In this document: in pieces, positions 1 through 8,729 of the stretch
Numbering within the stretch: position 1 is the stretch's first letter
Layout of the letters: each line of letters starts with the position of its first letter
NCBI RefSeq assembly: GCF_014490485.1
Contig: NZ_JACTVA010000007.1
Span: 62,001-126,000 of the forward strand
Reading direction: 5' to 3'
DNA from: Teichococcus aerophilus
Lineage (GTDB): Bacteria; Pseudomonadota; Alphaproteobacteria; Acetobacterales; Acetobacteraceae
DNA length: 64,000 nucleotides
Notes under the pieces: model-generated
What the model saw: only the letters and a program-made list of their open reading frames with translations
Database searches by the model: none
Told to the model about the DNA's origin: nothing
Made by a program: the position numbers and the translations under genes

Positions 1-404
1 ACTTCGAGACGATCATGGCCTGGAGCGTCGAGACCTATGGCGGGCATCCCGACCTCGCCTATTTCCTGGATAGCTGGCATTCGCAATACGTCGCGCCGCC
101 GGGCAAGGCGCAGCCCTGGCGCAACTGGCAGCGCTGGGCCAGCCCGGAGATGGACGCGATTATCGAGCGCATGCGCGCCACGCCGTTCGATGACCCTTCG
201 GTGGTCGAGATCGGCCGCGACTACGCCAGGCTGATGGTGCGCGAGATGCCGATCATCCCGCTGATGGCCTACAACGTCTTCACGACGATGGATACCACCT
301 ACTGGACCGGCTTCCCGACCGCCGAGAACCCCTACACCAACCCGGTGCCGAACTGGGGCAACAGCCGCTACATGTTCTCCCGCCTTAAGCCGCGCCAGGC
401 CTGA
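1..404 (+). CDS. ABC transporter substrate-binding protein, family 5 (C-terminal fragment)
   Basis: This is the last ~133 codons of a periplasmic solute-binding protein; the 5' part lies outside the window (codons are in frame from base 3). The tail resembles the C-terminus of family 5 (DppA/OppA-type) binding proteins: a pattern of an aromatic-rich segment, then RDYARLMVREMPIIPLMAY, then a short aromatic C-terminus. Such proteins capture oligopeptides or oligosaccharides and deliver them to a DppBC-type permease. The permease gene follows 70 bases downstream on the same strand, so this is almost certainly the cognate receptor of the importer encoded at 475-4200. Given the GH51 glycosidase at the operon's end, an oligosaccharide ligand is more likely than a peptide (inference). 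Confidence 0.85.
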   Translation, partial: FETIMAWSVETYGGHPDLAYFLDSWHSQYVAPPGKAQPWRNWQRWASPEMDAIIERMRATPFDDPSVVEIGRDYARLMVREMPIIPLMAYNVFTTMDTTYWTGFPTAENPYTNPVPNWGNSRYMFSRLKPRQA

Positions 405-474
405 ACCGGTCCGGCGGGTGCACCTGCACTCGCTGATCCCTCCGCCCTTTCCAGCGTCTTCCGGGAACGACAGC

Positions 475-1479
475 ATGCGCGGCTATGCCTTGTACCTGTT
501 CAAGCGGCTGTTTCAGTTCTGCCTCGTCGTCTTCATCGGCATCAACGTCACCTACCTGATCACCCACGCGACGCCGATCGACCCGGTGGAGCAGACCATC
601 ACCGCCGCGACTGCCTTCGGCACCACCAGCCCGGAAGCGATCGCGATGATGCGGCGCTCCCTGCAGGATCTGTATGGCACCGGCGGCAGCGGCTTCGATC
701 AATGGTTGGCGTTCTGGAGGCGCATCGTGGTCGGTGATTTCGGCCCGTCGCTCTCCGCCTTCCCGACGCCGGTCTCCACCCTCATCCGTCGCGCGCTGCC
801 GTGGACGGCCGGGTTGATGCTGGTGGCAACGCTGCTCTCCTGGGGCCTCGGCAATCTGCTCGGCGGCCTGGCCGGCTATTACCGCCGCAACCGCCTGCTG
901 AAATTCGCCGGCATCGTGGCGATGGGCGTCCATCCTGTTCCTTACTACATCGTTGCCTTCGTCCTGCTGATCATCTTCGGCTATCTATGGCCCGTGCTGC
1001 CGATCACCGGTGCCTATGCGCAGGGTTTGCAGCCAGGCTTCAGCCTGGAATTCGCCGGCAGCGTCATTCGCCACTCGCTGCTGCCTACGGCGTCGCTGGT
1101 GCTGGTCGGCATCGGCGGGTGGTTCATGGGCATGCGGTCGCTGGTCTCCAACGTCGTGACCGAGGACTACACCGTCTATGCCGAGTTGGCCGGCGTGCGT
1201 CGCCGCCGCATCCTCGGCGCCTATGTCATGCGCAACGCGCTGGCGCCGCAGGTGACGGGCCTGGCAATGACGCTGGGCGCCATCTTCAACGGCGCCATCA
1301 TCACCGAGCAGGTGTTCGGCTATCCTGGACTAGGCTCGCTGCTGGTTGCCGCCGTGCATGCGGGCGACTACAGCCTCGTCATCGGCGTGACCACCGTGTC
1401 GATCCTCGCGGTCTCCTTCGCCGTGCTGCTGGTGGATGTGCTCTACCCGCTGCTCGACCCCCGTGTGCAGGCGCGCTGA
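475..1479 (+). CDS. ABC transporter permease, DppB/OppB type
   Basis: Inner-membrane permease of a peptide-family (PepT) ABC importer, 334 aa. It starts with a cytoplasmic stretch and a long hydrophobic segment (about residues 12-30), as in DppB, followed by about five more membrane segments; the EAA-like coupling loop is near residues 237-255 (ELAGVRRRRIL...). I chose the ATG at 475; an in-frame GTG at 418 would add 19 residues with no membrane or family character. It follows the binding-protein gene and is separated by two bases from the second permease. PepT-family importers carry dipeptides, nickel or plant oligosaccharides; the context favours sugars. Confidence 0.9.
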   Translation: MRGYALYLFKRLFQFCLVVFIGINVTYLITHATPIDPVEQTITAATAFGTTSPEAIAMMRRSLQDLYGTGGSGFDQWLAFWRRIVVGDFGPSLSAFPTPVSTLIRRALPWTAGLMLVATLLSWGLGNLLGGLAGYYRRNRLLKFAGIVAMGVHPVPYYIVAFVLLIIFGYLWPVLPITGAYAQGLQPGFSLEFAGSVIRHSLLPTASLVLVGIGGWFMGMRSLVSNVVTEDYTVYAELAGVRRRRILGAYVMRNALAPQVTGLAMTLGAIFNGAIITEQVFGYPGLGSLLVAAVHAGDYSLVIGVTTVSILAVSFAVLLVDVLYPLLDPRVQAR

Positions 1480-1481
1480 TC

Positions 1482-2342
1482 ATGTGGAAGATCCTGCGCG
1501 ACCTGCTGCGCTACAACTGGGAATTCACCGCCGGGGTGATATTGCTGGCGGGTGTCACCATCGTTGCCCTGCTGTCCTTCGTTTCACCCTATCCGCCGCT
1601 GGACGTCTATGTGGTGGCGCCGGACCTGCCACCCTCCATGGAGCACTGGCTGGGCACGACGTCGCGCGGCCAGGACGTGTTCTGGCAGCTCAGCGTCGCC
1701 ATCCGCAACACACTGGCCTTCGGCATCGTCGTCGCACTGATCAGCCGGGTCATTGCCCTCGCGGTCGGTCTGTTCGCCGGTTACGCCGGCGGCCCGGTTG
1801 ACCGGCTGCTGATGTCGGTGAACGACACCTTTATCGTCGTACCGATCTTCCCAATCCTCGTCCTGTTCTACTTCGTCATGCGGGACCAGATGAGCTGGGG
1901 CCTGCTGGCGCTGGTTGCCGCCTGCCTTGGCTGGGCCTATGACGCCCGCCTGATCCGCTCCATCGCGCTTTCACTCAAGACACGCGAGTTCACCGCACAA
2001 TCCGCCTTCTCCGGCATGAACGCGGGCGAGATCGTGACGCGCGAGCACCTGCCCTACGTCATGCCCGTGGTCTTCACCACCACGATGAACAACATGAACT
2101 GGAGCATCGGGCTGGAGGTGACCCTCTCGGTGCTGGGCTTCACCGACGTCAATACGCCGACCATTGGCGGCATGATTTACTGGGCCAACCAGCATGCTGC
2201 GCTGGTCTCCGGCATCTGGTGGTGGATCGCGGCGCCGGTCGCGCTGGTCATCGCGGTGTTTGTCGCGTTGTTCCTACTGGCGGTTTCGATGAACGAGTAT
2301 ATCGATCCGCGCTCCCGCCTCGCGCGTATGGGTGGCGGCTGA
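1482..2342 (+). CDS. ABC transporter permease, DppC/OppC type
   Basis: Second permease of the importer, 286 aa. It has the N-terminal membrane anchor typical of the OppC_N region (about residues 15-40), then the periplasmic loop containing HWLGTTSRGQDVFWQL, which matches the conserved HxLGTDxxGRDV motif of DppC proteins, then the BPD_transp_1 core of about five helices. The ATG lies two bases after the previous stop and its TGA overlaps the next start (TGATG at 2340-2344), so translation is coupled. It forms the membrane channel with the 475-1479 product. Confidence 0.9.
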   Translation: MWKILRDLLRYNWEFTAGVILLAGVTIVALLSFVSPYPPLDVYVVAPDLPPSMEHWLGTTSRGQDVFWQLSVAIRNTLAFGIVVALISRVIALAVGLFAGYAGGPVDRLLMSVNDTFIVVPIFPILVLFYFVMRDQMSWGLLALVAACLGWAYDARLIRSIALSLKTREFTAQSAFSGMNAGEIVTREHLPYVMPVVFTTTMNNMNWSIGLEVTLSVLGFTDVNTPTIGGMIYWANQHAALVSGIWWWIAAPVALVIAVFVALFLLAVSMNEYIDPRSRLARMGGG

Positions 2343-3337
2343 TGGGCCCGATCCTCGCCGTCGAAGGCCTGAAGGCCTACTACCAGATGCGCTACTTCGG
2401 CACGTTGCGCGAAGTGCGCGCGGTGGACGACATCACGCTGGAAATCCAGCGCGACGAGATCTACGGCCTTGCGGGCGAGAGTTCCTCCGGCAAGAGCACA
2501 CTGATCAAGACCATCGCGCGCGCCATCCGTCCGCCGCTGAACGTCGTCGACGGCGCCGTGCGCTTCGACTTCGCCGGGCAGGGTCCGCGCGACATCTACA
2601 CCCTTTCAGCTCCGGAGCTGGCGGCGACGCGCTGGCGGCACCTGTCCTATATCATGCAGGGCTCGATGAACGTGCTGAACCCGGTGCGTCGGATCCGGCA
2701 TTCCTTTGTCGACTTTGCATTCCGCCACATGAGCCTGCCGATGCCCGCTTTCCTGCGCCGGGTGGAGGAACATCTCGGCCATCTCTCCCTACGCCCGGAC
2801 GTGCTGGAGAGTTTCCCACACGAGCTTTCCGGCGGCATGCGGCAGCGCGTCACCATCGCTCTCGCTACGGTTTGCCGACCGGACTTCATCATTGCCGATG
2901 AGCCGACCACTGCGCTCGACGTCGTGGTGCAGAAGGGCGTGCTGGAAATGATCCGCCGTCTGCAGCGTGAGATGGGTTCGTCCGTGCTGTTCGTCACGCA
3001 TGATATGGCGGTGCATGCGAATCTGACGGATCGGCTCGGCATCATGTATGCCGGCAGACTGGTGGAGGAAGCGCCGACACGGGCGCTGTTCCGCCAACCC
3101 TTGCACCCATACACGGCCCACCTGATCCGCAGCCTGCCGCGCATCGGCGACGACACGCCGCGCCATGGGCTGGAAGGCCGGCCGCCCAACCTCGCGTCGC
3201 CGCCGCCTGGCTGCCGTTTCCATCCACGCTGCCCGTTGGCCATGGAGGTATGCCAACAGACGACGCCGGTGATGCAAGAACTTGCACCCGGCCACCGCGT
3301 CGCCTGCCACGCCGCGGCGCAGGGGATACTGCCATGA
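2342..3337 (+). CDS. ABC transporter ATP-binding protein, DppD/OppD type
   Basis: ATPase subunit, 331 aa. The sequence shows Walker A GESSSGKST, the ABC signature LSGGMRQRV, Walker B followed by DEPTTALD, the switch histidine in FVTHDMAVH, and the C-terminal oligopeptide-transporter extension ending in GCRFHPRCP, whose cysteines in this subfamily bind an Fe-S cluster in some members. The ATG overlaps the previous stop by one base. A longer frame open to 2219 only reads through the permease gene and was ignored. It pairs with the 3334-4200 ATPase to power the importer. Confidence 0.92.
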   Translation: MGPILAVEGLKAYYQMRYFGTLREVRAVDDITLEIQRDEIYGLAGESSSGKSTLIKTIARAIRPPLNVVDGAVRFDFAGQGPRDIYTLSAPELAATRWRHLSYIMQGSMNVLNPVRRIRHSFVDFAFRHMSLPMPAFLRRVEEHLGHLSLRPDVLESFPHELSGGMRQRVTIALATVCRPDFIIADEPTTALDVVVQKGVLEMIRRLQREMGSSVLFVTHDMAVHANLTDRLGIMYAGRLVEEAPTRALFRQPLHPYTAHLIRSLPRIGDDTPRHGLEGRPPNLASPPPGCRFHPRCPLAMEVCQQTTPVMQELAPGHRVACHAAAQGILP

Positions 3338-4200
3338 CAGTGCCCTTGCTGGAGCTACGCAGCGTTGGCAAGACCTATGCGGGCGGCGGCCTTTTCTCCC
3401 GCCGGCGCGTGGCAGCGGTCAAGCAGGTCTCCTTCACCCTGGCGGCGGAGACGCCCGAAGTCTTTGCCATCATCGGCGAGTCCGGAAGCGGCAAGTCCAG
3501 TCTGGCCCGCATGGTCCTGGGCATGAGCACCGCCAGCGAAGGGCAAGTGCTGTTCCGGGGCCAGGACCTCGCCGCATCGCGCGGCCGCAGCGCCCGGCTG
3601 GATTTCATGCGGCAGGTCCAGCCGATCTTCCAGAACCCGTTCGAGGCGTTCAATCCGCTGACACGGGTAGACCGCTACCTCTATGCCACGGCACGCAACC
3701 TGACTGGCGCCAAGAACCAGTCGGAGGCAGAAGCTGCGGCGGATCAGGCGCTGCAACAAGTCGGGCTCTCGCTCACCGAGTTGCGCGGCCGCTTCCCGCA
3801 CGAACTGTCTGGTGGCCAGTTGCAGCGTGCGGCGATCGCCCGTGCACTGATCCCCGGCCCCTCCTTGCTGGTGGCCGATGAGCCGGTGTCGATGATCGAC
3901 GCCTCGTTGCGGATGACCATCGTGAACCTGTTCCGTGAGCTGCGGGACCGGCTGCAGGTTTCCATTCTCTACATCACGCACGACCTTGCGACTGCCTACA
4001 CGATCAGCGATCGCATCGTGATCATGCGGCAGGGCGAGGTGGTGGAATCGGGCGATGCCCGTGCGGTGCTGGCGCACCCGCAGCACCCCTATTCCATCCA
4101 GCTCAAGAATTCCGTTCTCTCGGTCGAGGGAGCGTGGAACGACGATGACGATGCGTTGGCGCACGGCACAACGCGCAGCACGGAAGGAACGAGGCCTTGA
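3334..4200 (+). CDS. ABC transporter ATP-binding protein, DppF/OppF type
   Basis: Second ATPase of the importer, 288 aa. Visible motifs are Walker A GESGSGKSS, signature LSGGQLQRA, Walker B with LVADEPVSMIDAS (a sequence typical of DppF/OppF) and the H-loop ITHDLATAY. The ATG overlaps the preceding stop by four bases (ATGA). It is somewhat short because it lacks the C-terminal cysteine extension found in the DppD-type partner. Its stop codon overlaps the start of the arabinofuranosidase gene, which links uptake and intracellular hydrolysis at the translational level. Confidence 0.92.
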   Translation: MTVPLLELRSVGKTYAGGGLFSRRRVAAVKQVSFTLAAETPEVFAIIGESGSGKSSLARMVLGMSTASEGQVLFRGQDLAASRGRSARLDFMRQVQPIFQNPFEAFNPLTRVDRYLYATARNLTGAKNQSEAEAAADQALQQVGLSLTELRGRFPHELSGGQLQRAAIARALIPGPSLLVADEPVSMIDASLRMTIVNLFRELRDRLQVSILYITHDLATAYTISDRIVIMRQGEVVESGDARAVLAHPQHPYSIQLKNSVLSVEGAWNDDDDALAHGTTRSTEGTRP

Positions 4201-5741
4201 AGGCACAGGTCACCATCGACCGCGATGTCACCATCGGCGAGACCCATGATCGGCTGTTCGGCGCGTTCGTCGAGCATCTCGGCCGCTGCGTCTATGGCGG
4301 CATCTTCGAACCGGGGCACCCGCAGGCCGATGCCAAGGGCTTCCGTCAGGACGTCCTGGCACTGGTGCGCGAGTTGGCACCGACGATCATGCGCTACCCT
4401 GGTGGCAACTTCGTCTCCGGTTATAACTGGGAAGATGGTGTCGGTCCGGTGGAACAGCGCCCGCGCCGCTTGGACCTCGCTTGGATGTCGACGGAGCCCA
4501 ACACCTTCGGCACGAATGAGTTCATCGATTGGTGCCGCGCCGCGAATATCGAGCCGATGCTGGCAGTCAACCTCGGCACTCGTGGAGCCGATGCCGCCCG
4601 CAACCTTGTCGAATACTGCAACCATCCCTCAGGCACCTACTGGTCCGACCTGAGGCGCTCCCATGGTTGGGAGCAGCCGCACGACGTGAAGTTCTGGTGT
4701 CTTGGCAATGAGGTCGACGGCCCCTGGCAGATGGAGCACAAGACAGCGCTGGAATACGGCCGCGTCGCCACCGAATCCGCCAAGATGATGAAGTGGACGG
4801 ACCCTAGGCTGGAGCTCGCCGCCTGCGGCTCCTCAGCCCGTAACATGCCGACCTTCGGTGCCTGGGAACGCGAGGTTCTGGCGCATACTTTCGACCATGT
4901 GGAGTTCATCTCGCTCCACACCTACCTGAACGACTATGCCGGCGATATGCCGAGCTTCCTGGCCAGCCCGGACCTGATGGACAGCTTCATCGAGGAAGTC
5001 GTCGCCATCGCCGATGCGGTCGCGGCCGAGCGGCGTTCCGATAAGCGCATTATGCTGAGCTTCGACGAATGGAATGTGTGGTACCGCACGCGCGGCAAGA
5101 AGGAAGGCCGCACAGTACCGGGTTGGCCAGTTGCGCCGCAGATCCTGGAAGAGATCTACACGATGGGCGATGCGCTGGCCTTCGGCGGCGCCTGCATCTC
5201 CCTGCTGAATCACGCGGACCGTGTGAAGGCCGCCTGCCTGGCGCAGCTCGTCAACGCCATCGCGCCCATCATGACCGAGACAGGTGGTCCGGCCTGGCGG
5301 CAGACCATCTTCCATCCTTTCGCGCAGATGGCCAATCTTGGGCGTGGCCGGGTGCTGAAGGCCCGTGTCGAATCGCCGACCTATGCCACCAGCTACTACG
5401 ACCCACGCGGCGCGCAGGAGCATAAATTCGCGCTTCCGGCAGTCCCCTACCTGAAATGTGCCGCCGTGCATGACCCGGACGGCGGGTTTGCCACGTTGTT
5501 CCTGCTGAACCGCCACTTGGAGGACGAGATGGCGCTGACGGTAGAACTGCGCGGCCTCGATGCCGCCGAGATCGTCTCCGCGCAGCAATTGCGCCATGAC
5601 GACCTGTCAGCCACCAACACCCGCGATGCGCCAGACCATGTTTCGCCGGAAGATCTTGCGAACGTCGCCCTGCACGACGGCCGGTTGCAGGCAACGCTGC
5701 CAGCGGCATCCTGGAACGTGATCCGCATAAAGCTGGGCTGA
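4197..5741 (+). CDS. abfA: alpha-L-arabinofuranosidase, GH51
   Basis: Retaining glycosidase (EC 3.2.1.55), 514 aa, which removes terminal alpha-L-arabinofuranosyl groups from arabino-oligosaccharides. The N-terminus carries FVEHLGRCVYGGIFEPGHP, a hallmark of GH51. The acid/base is Glu172 in CLGNEVDGPW and the nucleophile is Glu291 in SFDEWNVWYR, placing both on a (beta/alpha)8 barrel; the C-terminal ~130 residues form the beta-sandwich domain. There is no signal peptide, so it is cytoplasmic and acts on imported oligosaccharides. The start is a TTG whose bases overlap the ATPase stop (TTGA at 4197-4200). Coupling to a peptide-family ABC importer supports arabino-oligosaccharide use. Confidence 0.93.
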   Translation: MKAQVTIDRDVTIGETHDRLFGAFVEHLGRCVYGGIFEPGHPQADAKGFRQDVLALVRELAPTIMRYPGGNFVSGYNWEDGVGPVEQRPRRLDLAWMSTEPNTFGTNEFIDWCRAANIEPMLAVNLGTRGADAARNLVEYCNHPSGTYWSDLRRSHGWEQPHDVKFWCLGNEVDGPWQMEHKTALEYGRVATESAKMMKWTDPRLELAACGSSARNMPTFGAWEREVLAHTFDHVEFISLHTYLNDYAGDMPSFLASPDLMDSFIEEVVAIADAVAAERRSDKRIMLSFDEWNVWYRTRGKKEGRTVPGWPVAPQILEEIYTMGDALAFGGACISLLNHADRVKAACLAQLVNAIAPIMTETGGPAWRQTIFHPFAQMANLGRGRVLKARVESPTYATSYYDPRGAQEHKFALPAVPYLKCAAVHDPDGGFATLFLLNRHLEDEMALTVELRGLDAAEIVSAQQLRHDDLSATNTRDAPDHVSPEDLANVALHDGRLQATLPAASWNVIRIKLG

Positions 5742-5753
5742 AGTTATCGTAGT

Positions 5754-5781
5754 GGCTGCCGTGGCATCAACCGCGGCAGCC
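5754..5781. terminator. hairpin between convergent genes
   Basis: An 8-bp stem (GGCTGCCG / CGGCAGCC) with a 12-base loop lies in the 75-base gap between the convergent arabinofuranosidase and binding-protein genes. No T-run follows on either strand, so intrinsic termination is only plausible. Confidence 0.4.
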
Positions 5782-5816
5782 GCCACCAGCATCTCAGGTC
5801 TCGCCGGACAGGGCGA

Positions 5817-7409
5817 TCATACCCATCGCACATCATAGAATTGCGGGAAGCCACTCCGCACGCCGGTCAGGCGCCGGGTGAAGACAGTCGGCTGGTAGTA
5901 GACGCCGAGGGGCACGTAGGGGACGTCGATCCAGAACTGACGCTGGATGTCCTCGCCGATCTTCTTCTGCGCGGCCATATCGGGCGCGTCGAACCATGCC
6001 TGCCGCAGCTCCTCCAGCTTTGGCGCCTCGGGCCAGCCAAACCAGGCGCGCGCGCCGTTGCCGCGTAGGCCAAGGTGGCTGGCAGGGTCGAAATTGTTGG
6101 TGCCGGTCAGATTGGTGACGAAGATGTTCCAGCCGCCGTTCCGCGGGTCATCCTTCTTCGCGCGGCGCTGGACCACCGTGCCCCAATCCAGCGTCTGCAA
6201 ATCCATGTTGAAACCGGCCCGCTGCATGGCATCGGCGGCGACGATGCCCATGGCGGCCTGCTGCGGATAATCCCCCGCCACGATCATCACGACCGGCTCG
6301 TTCTTGTAGCCGGCGGCGGCCAGCGCGGCCTTGACCTTGGCGTAGTCACGCGGGCTGCTGACAGCCTCGACGCCCACCTCGTTGGCCAGCGGGGTACCGG
6401 GCGGGAAGGGGCCGACATTTGCCTTCCACATCGATGGGTCGCTCCCGGCCACGGCCTGCATGCAATCCGTCTGGCTAATCGCAGCCAGGGCAGCCTGCCT
6501 GATGGCCGGGTTGTTGAAGGGCGGCAGAAGATGGTTGAAACGCAGACAGCCCAGATTGCCGCTGACGTCCTGAATCATGCTGGTGTAGTTGCGGTTGCGC
6601 AGCACCATGGGCATCAGGTCGAGCGTCGGCTGTTGCCACCAATCCACCTCGCCATTGCTCAGCGCGCCGGCAGCCGTGGCGGGGTCGGGGATGACGCGCC
6701 ATTCGATGCGGTCGAAATGCACGACCTTCGGCCCCGCGGTGAAGCCCACGCCGCCGCCGGTCCGCGGCCGATACGCGGCGAAGCGGTCATAGACGGCCAG
6801 GGAGCCTTCGACATGCTCCGCCTTGTTGTATTTGAACGGGCCGGAACCGATGACCTCACTGACCCGGGTAAAGGCATCCGTCTTCGCCAGGCGCTCCGGC
6901 ATGATTGCCGGCATCGAGGTGCCGGTCTTGCCGAGGGCCGCCGGCAGCAGCGGGAACTTCTTCTTCAGCCGGAAGCGGAACACGCGGTCGGAAACGACGG
7001 ACAGCTCGTCCGTGGCGAGCATCAGTTCGGCGGCGAAGGCGTCGCGCTTGGAAAACCGTTGGATGGACGCCACCACATCTTGCGCCCGCACCGGCTCGCC
7101 ATCATGGAAGGTCATGCCTTCGCGGAGGGTGATGTCCCACTGTAGCCCGTCCGCCGAGATGGCATGCCCCTCCACCATCTGCGGCGAGATGGAGAAATCG
7201 TCAGCCTGGGCATACAGGGTATCATAGACGAGATAGCCATGGTTACGCGTGACGGTCGCGGTGGTCCAATGCGGGTCCTGCACGGTCGCGTCGCTCTCGG
7301 GAACGAAGCGAAGGGTCTTGGAGCCTGGACCATAGGCCTGGGCCAGGGAGAGGCGGGGGGCCGCCAGGGTCGTGGCGGCTGCGGCGGCGAGAAGCTGGCG
7401 GCGATTCAC
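5817..7409 (-). CDS. ABC transporter substrate-binding protein, family 5
   Basis: Periplasmic solute-binding protein, 530 aa. I chose the GTG at 7409 because it gives the signal peptide VNRRQLLAAAAATTLAAP...LAQ; the twin arginine suggests Tat or Sec export. The frame stays open upstream to 7574, but that stretch has no signal character. The mature part has the family 5 layout: early TVQDPHW..., the Lobe I motif WDITLREGMTFHDGEPV, and the C-terminal WIDVPYVPLGVYYQ. It converges on the importer operon and has no permease of its own, so it may be an alternative receptor for that transporter. The ligand is unknown. Confidence 0.9.
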   Translation of the reverse strand: MNRRQLLAAAAATTLAAPRLSLAQAYGPGSKTLRFVPESDATVQDPHWTTATVTRNHGYLVYDTLYAQADDFSISPQMVEGHAISADGLQWDITLREGMTFHDGEPVRAQDVVASIQRFSKRDAFAAELMLATDELSVVSDRVFRFRLKKKFPLLPAALGKTGTSMPAIMPERLAKTDAFTRVSEVIGSGPFKYNKAEHVEGSLAVYDRFAAYRPRTGGGVGFTAGPKVVHFDRIEWRVIPDPATAAGALSNGEVDWWQQPTLDLMPMVLRNRNYTSMIQDVSGNLGCLRFNHLLPPFNNPAIRQAALAAISQTDCMQAVAGSDPSMWKANVGPFPPGTPLANEVGVEAVSSPRDYAKVKAALAAAGYKNEPVVMIVAGDYPQQAAMGIVAADAMQRAGFNMDLQTLDWGTVVQRRAKKDDPRNGGWNIFVTNLTGTNNFDPASHLGLRGNGARAWFGWPEAPKLEELRQAWFDAPDMAAQKKIGEDIQRQFWIDVPYVPLGVYYQPTVFTRRLTGVRSGFPQFYDVRWV

Positions 7410-7635
7410 GGTGCGGGCTCCCTCAGCGCGGAGGCCCGGGCGAATGCCGCCCGGTATCCTGCGCGGTCCACGTGGCTGTGCTCGCCGGATCTGCGGCTGC
7501 CCACGGCACCGGCTCAGGTTAGTCTGGCGCCATCTATGCCTTGCGGGAAGGGGAATCCCGCGCCATGCCGTCATTGGTCGTGCAGAAGGGCCCCGGACAG
7601 GCCGCGGAAGGCCGCAGCCAGCGGGCGCCGTGACG

Positions 7636-7857
7636 TCACCCCAACATCAGCACCTTCTTCCAGCCGCTTCCACGCAGCGGTTGGCAGCGCTTGCTCCACG
7701 AATGACGCTCATGGCCGCTGACGAAGACGAGTTCAGGCCCCTCCGGCCCGATCTGCGCCTGGATCTCGCTCGGCAAAGCCTGGCCTTGCCGGTGCTGCGC
7801 CCAGAGCCGCTCCAGCTCCGCGTCCGTCATCTCCGAGTACATGGCACTGCCTAACAT
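7636..7857 (-). CDS. small hypothetical protein
   Basis: A 73-aa protein that I do not recognise. The start at 7857 is chosen because a GGAGG lies seven bases upstream; the frame is open further (to 8007) but that part is low-quality. The N-terminal half is acidic and helical (TDAELERLWAQHRQGQALP), the C-terminal half basic with two histidines and one cysteine. No membrane segment or signal peptide is visible. It stands alone between the binding-protein gene and an HTH gene. The 226 bases between it and the binding-protein start (7410-7635) hold no gene. Confidence 0.5.
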   Translation of the reverse strand: MLGSAMYSEMTDAELERLWAQHRQGQALPSEIQAQIGPEGPELVFVSGHERHSWSKRCQPLRGSGWKKVLMLG

Positions 7858-8133
7858 TCTGCAACCTCCGCAGAGGTCTCCCCCAAGCTCAGGTGCCGCC
7901 CGGGCTAGCCGCCTGAGATGGGTCGAATGTGCCGCATCCCGCGCACAGCGACTGTACGGTTTCGTTCCAAACAGGGCGTGAGGAGCAAAAAAATGCGGGT
8001 TCTGCAATGCGGAATGGCGCCAAAAGCCACGCTTTAGGCCAACCCATCTACGTGCCCCGAATCACGTTGTCGCAGCAATCATCATGAACGATGCAGGAGC
8101 CCGGTTCATCGCTACCGGAATGTAAGCCGACGC

Positions 8134-8532
8134 TTACGTTCGCCGCTTCTTCTCATCCGCCGGGGGCCCAGCCATCTTCTGCACCACCAGCAGCAATGCC
8201 GCCCGGCTGGAAACGTCCAGCCTTCGATAGCCGAGCAGCAGCGCTTCCTCATCCCCCGCCAGCAGGCCAAGATTGCCCTGGTCTTCGGCCAGCAGCTCCG
8301 CCGGTGCCTCCGCGTCGGGGTCCAGGCCCACCAGATAGGCGACGCTGGTGCCAAGCGCGTCGGCCAGCCGCATCAGGCGTTGGCCTCTGGGCACCACCTT
8401 CTTGCCGGCGCGCAACTGGTCCAGCAGGTCGGGCGGCAGGTCGGCGGTGCGCAACACCTCAAGCTCCGGCACGCCGAGGCGGTCCAGCCGGCTTTCGATC
8501 CGCTCCAGCAGCGGTGTGACATCGATATCCAT
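8134..8532 (-). CDS. short XRE-like helix-turn-helix regulator
   Basis: A 132-aa protein. Residues ~35-70 (LLDQLRAGKKVVPRGQRLMRLADALGTSVAYLVGLD) resemble the second half of an XRE/Cro helix-turn-helix, where a recognition helix is followed by ADALGTSVAYLVG. The remainder is Leu/Ala-rich and may dimerise. It is divergently placed from the starvation operon beginning at 8730, with 197 bases between, so it could regulate that operon; this is only positional. The 276 bases between 7858 and 8133 show no gene. Confidence 0.65.
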   Translation of the reverse strand: MDIDVTPLLERIESRLDRLGVPELEVLRTADLPPDLLDQLRAGKKVVPRGQRLMRLADALGTSVAYLVGLDPDAEAPAELLAEDQGNLGLLAGDEEALLLGYRRLDVSSRAALLLVVQKMAGPPADEKKRRT

Positions 8533-8729
8533 GCCCTATCCTAGGCCGAACGAGGCCGGTGCCGCCACCGGCCAGCACCAGCTTGATCTTGCCATTTGCC
8601 AAGTCGGTCGAGATTTCCAGCCTGGTTCCGAAACCATCGCACCGGTCCACCATTTTATTTTTGCCAAGTCCATTCGATCGCGTCGGCGACATGACCGGCG
8701 TCAACAGCAACGTTGAAAGGGTGCCGGCT

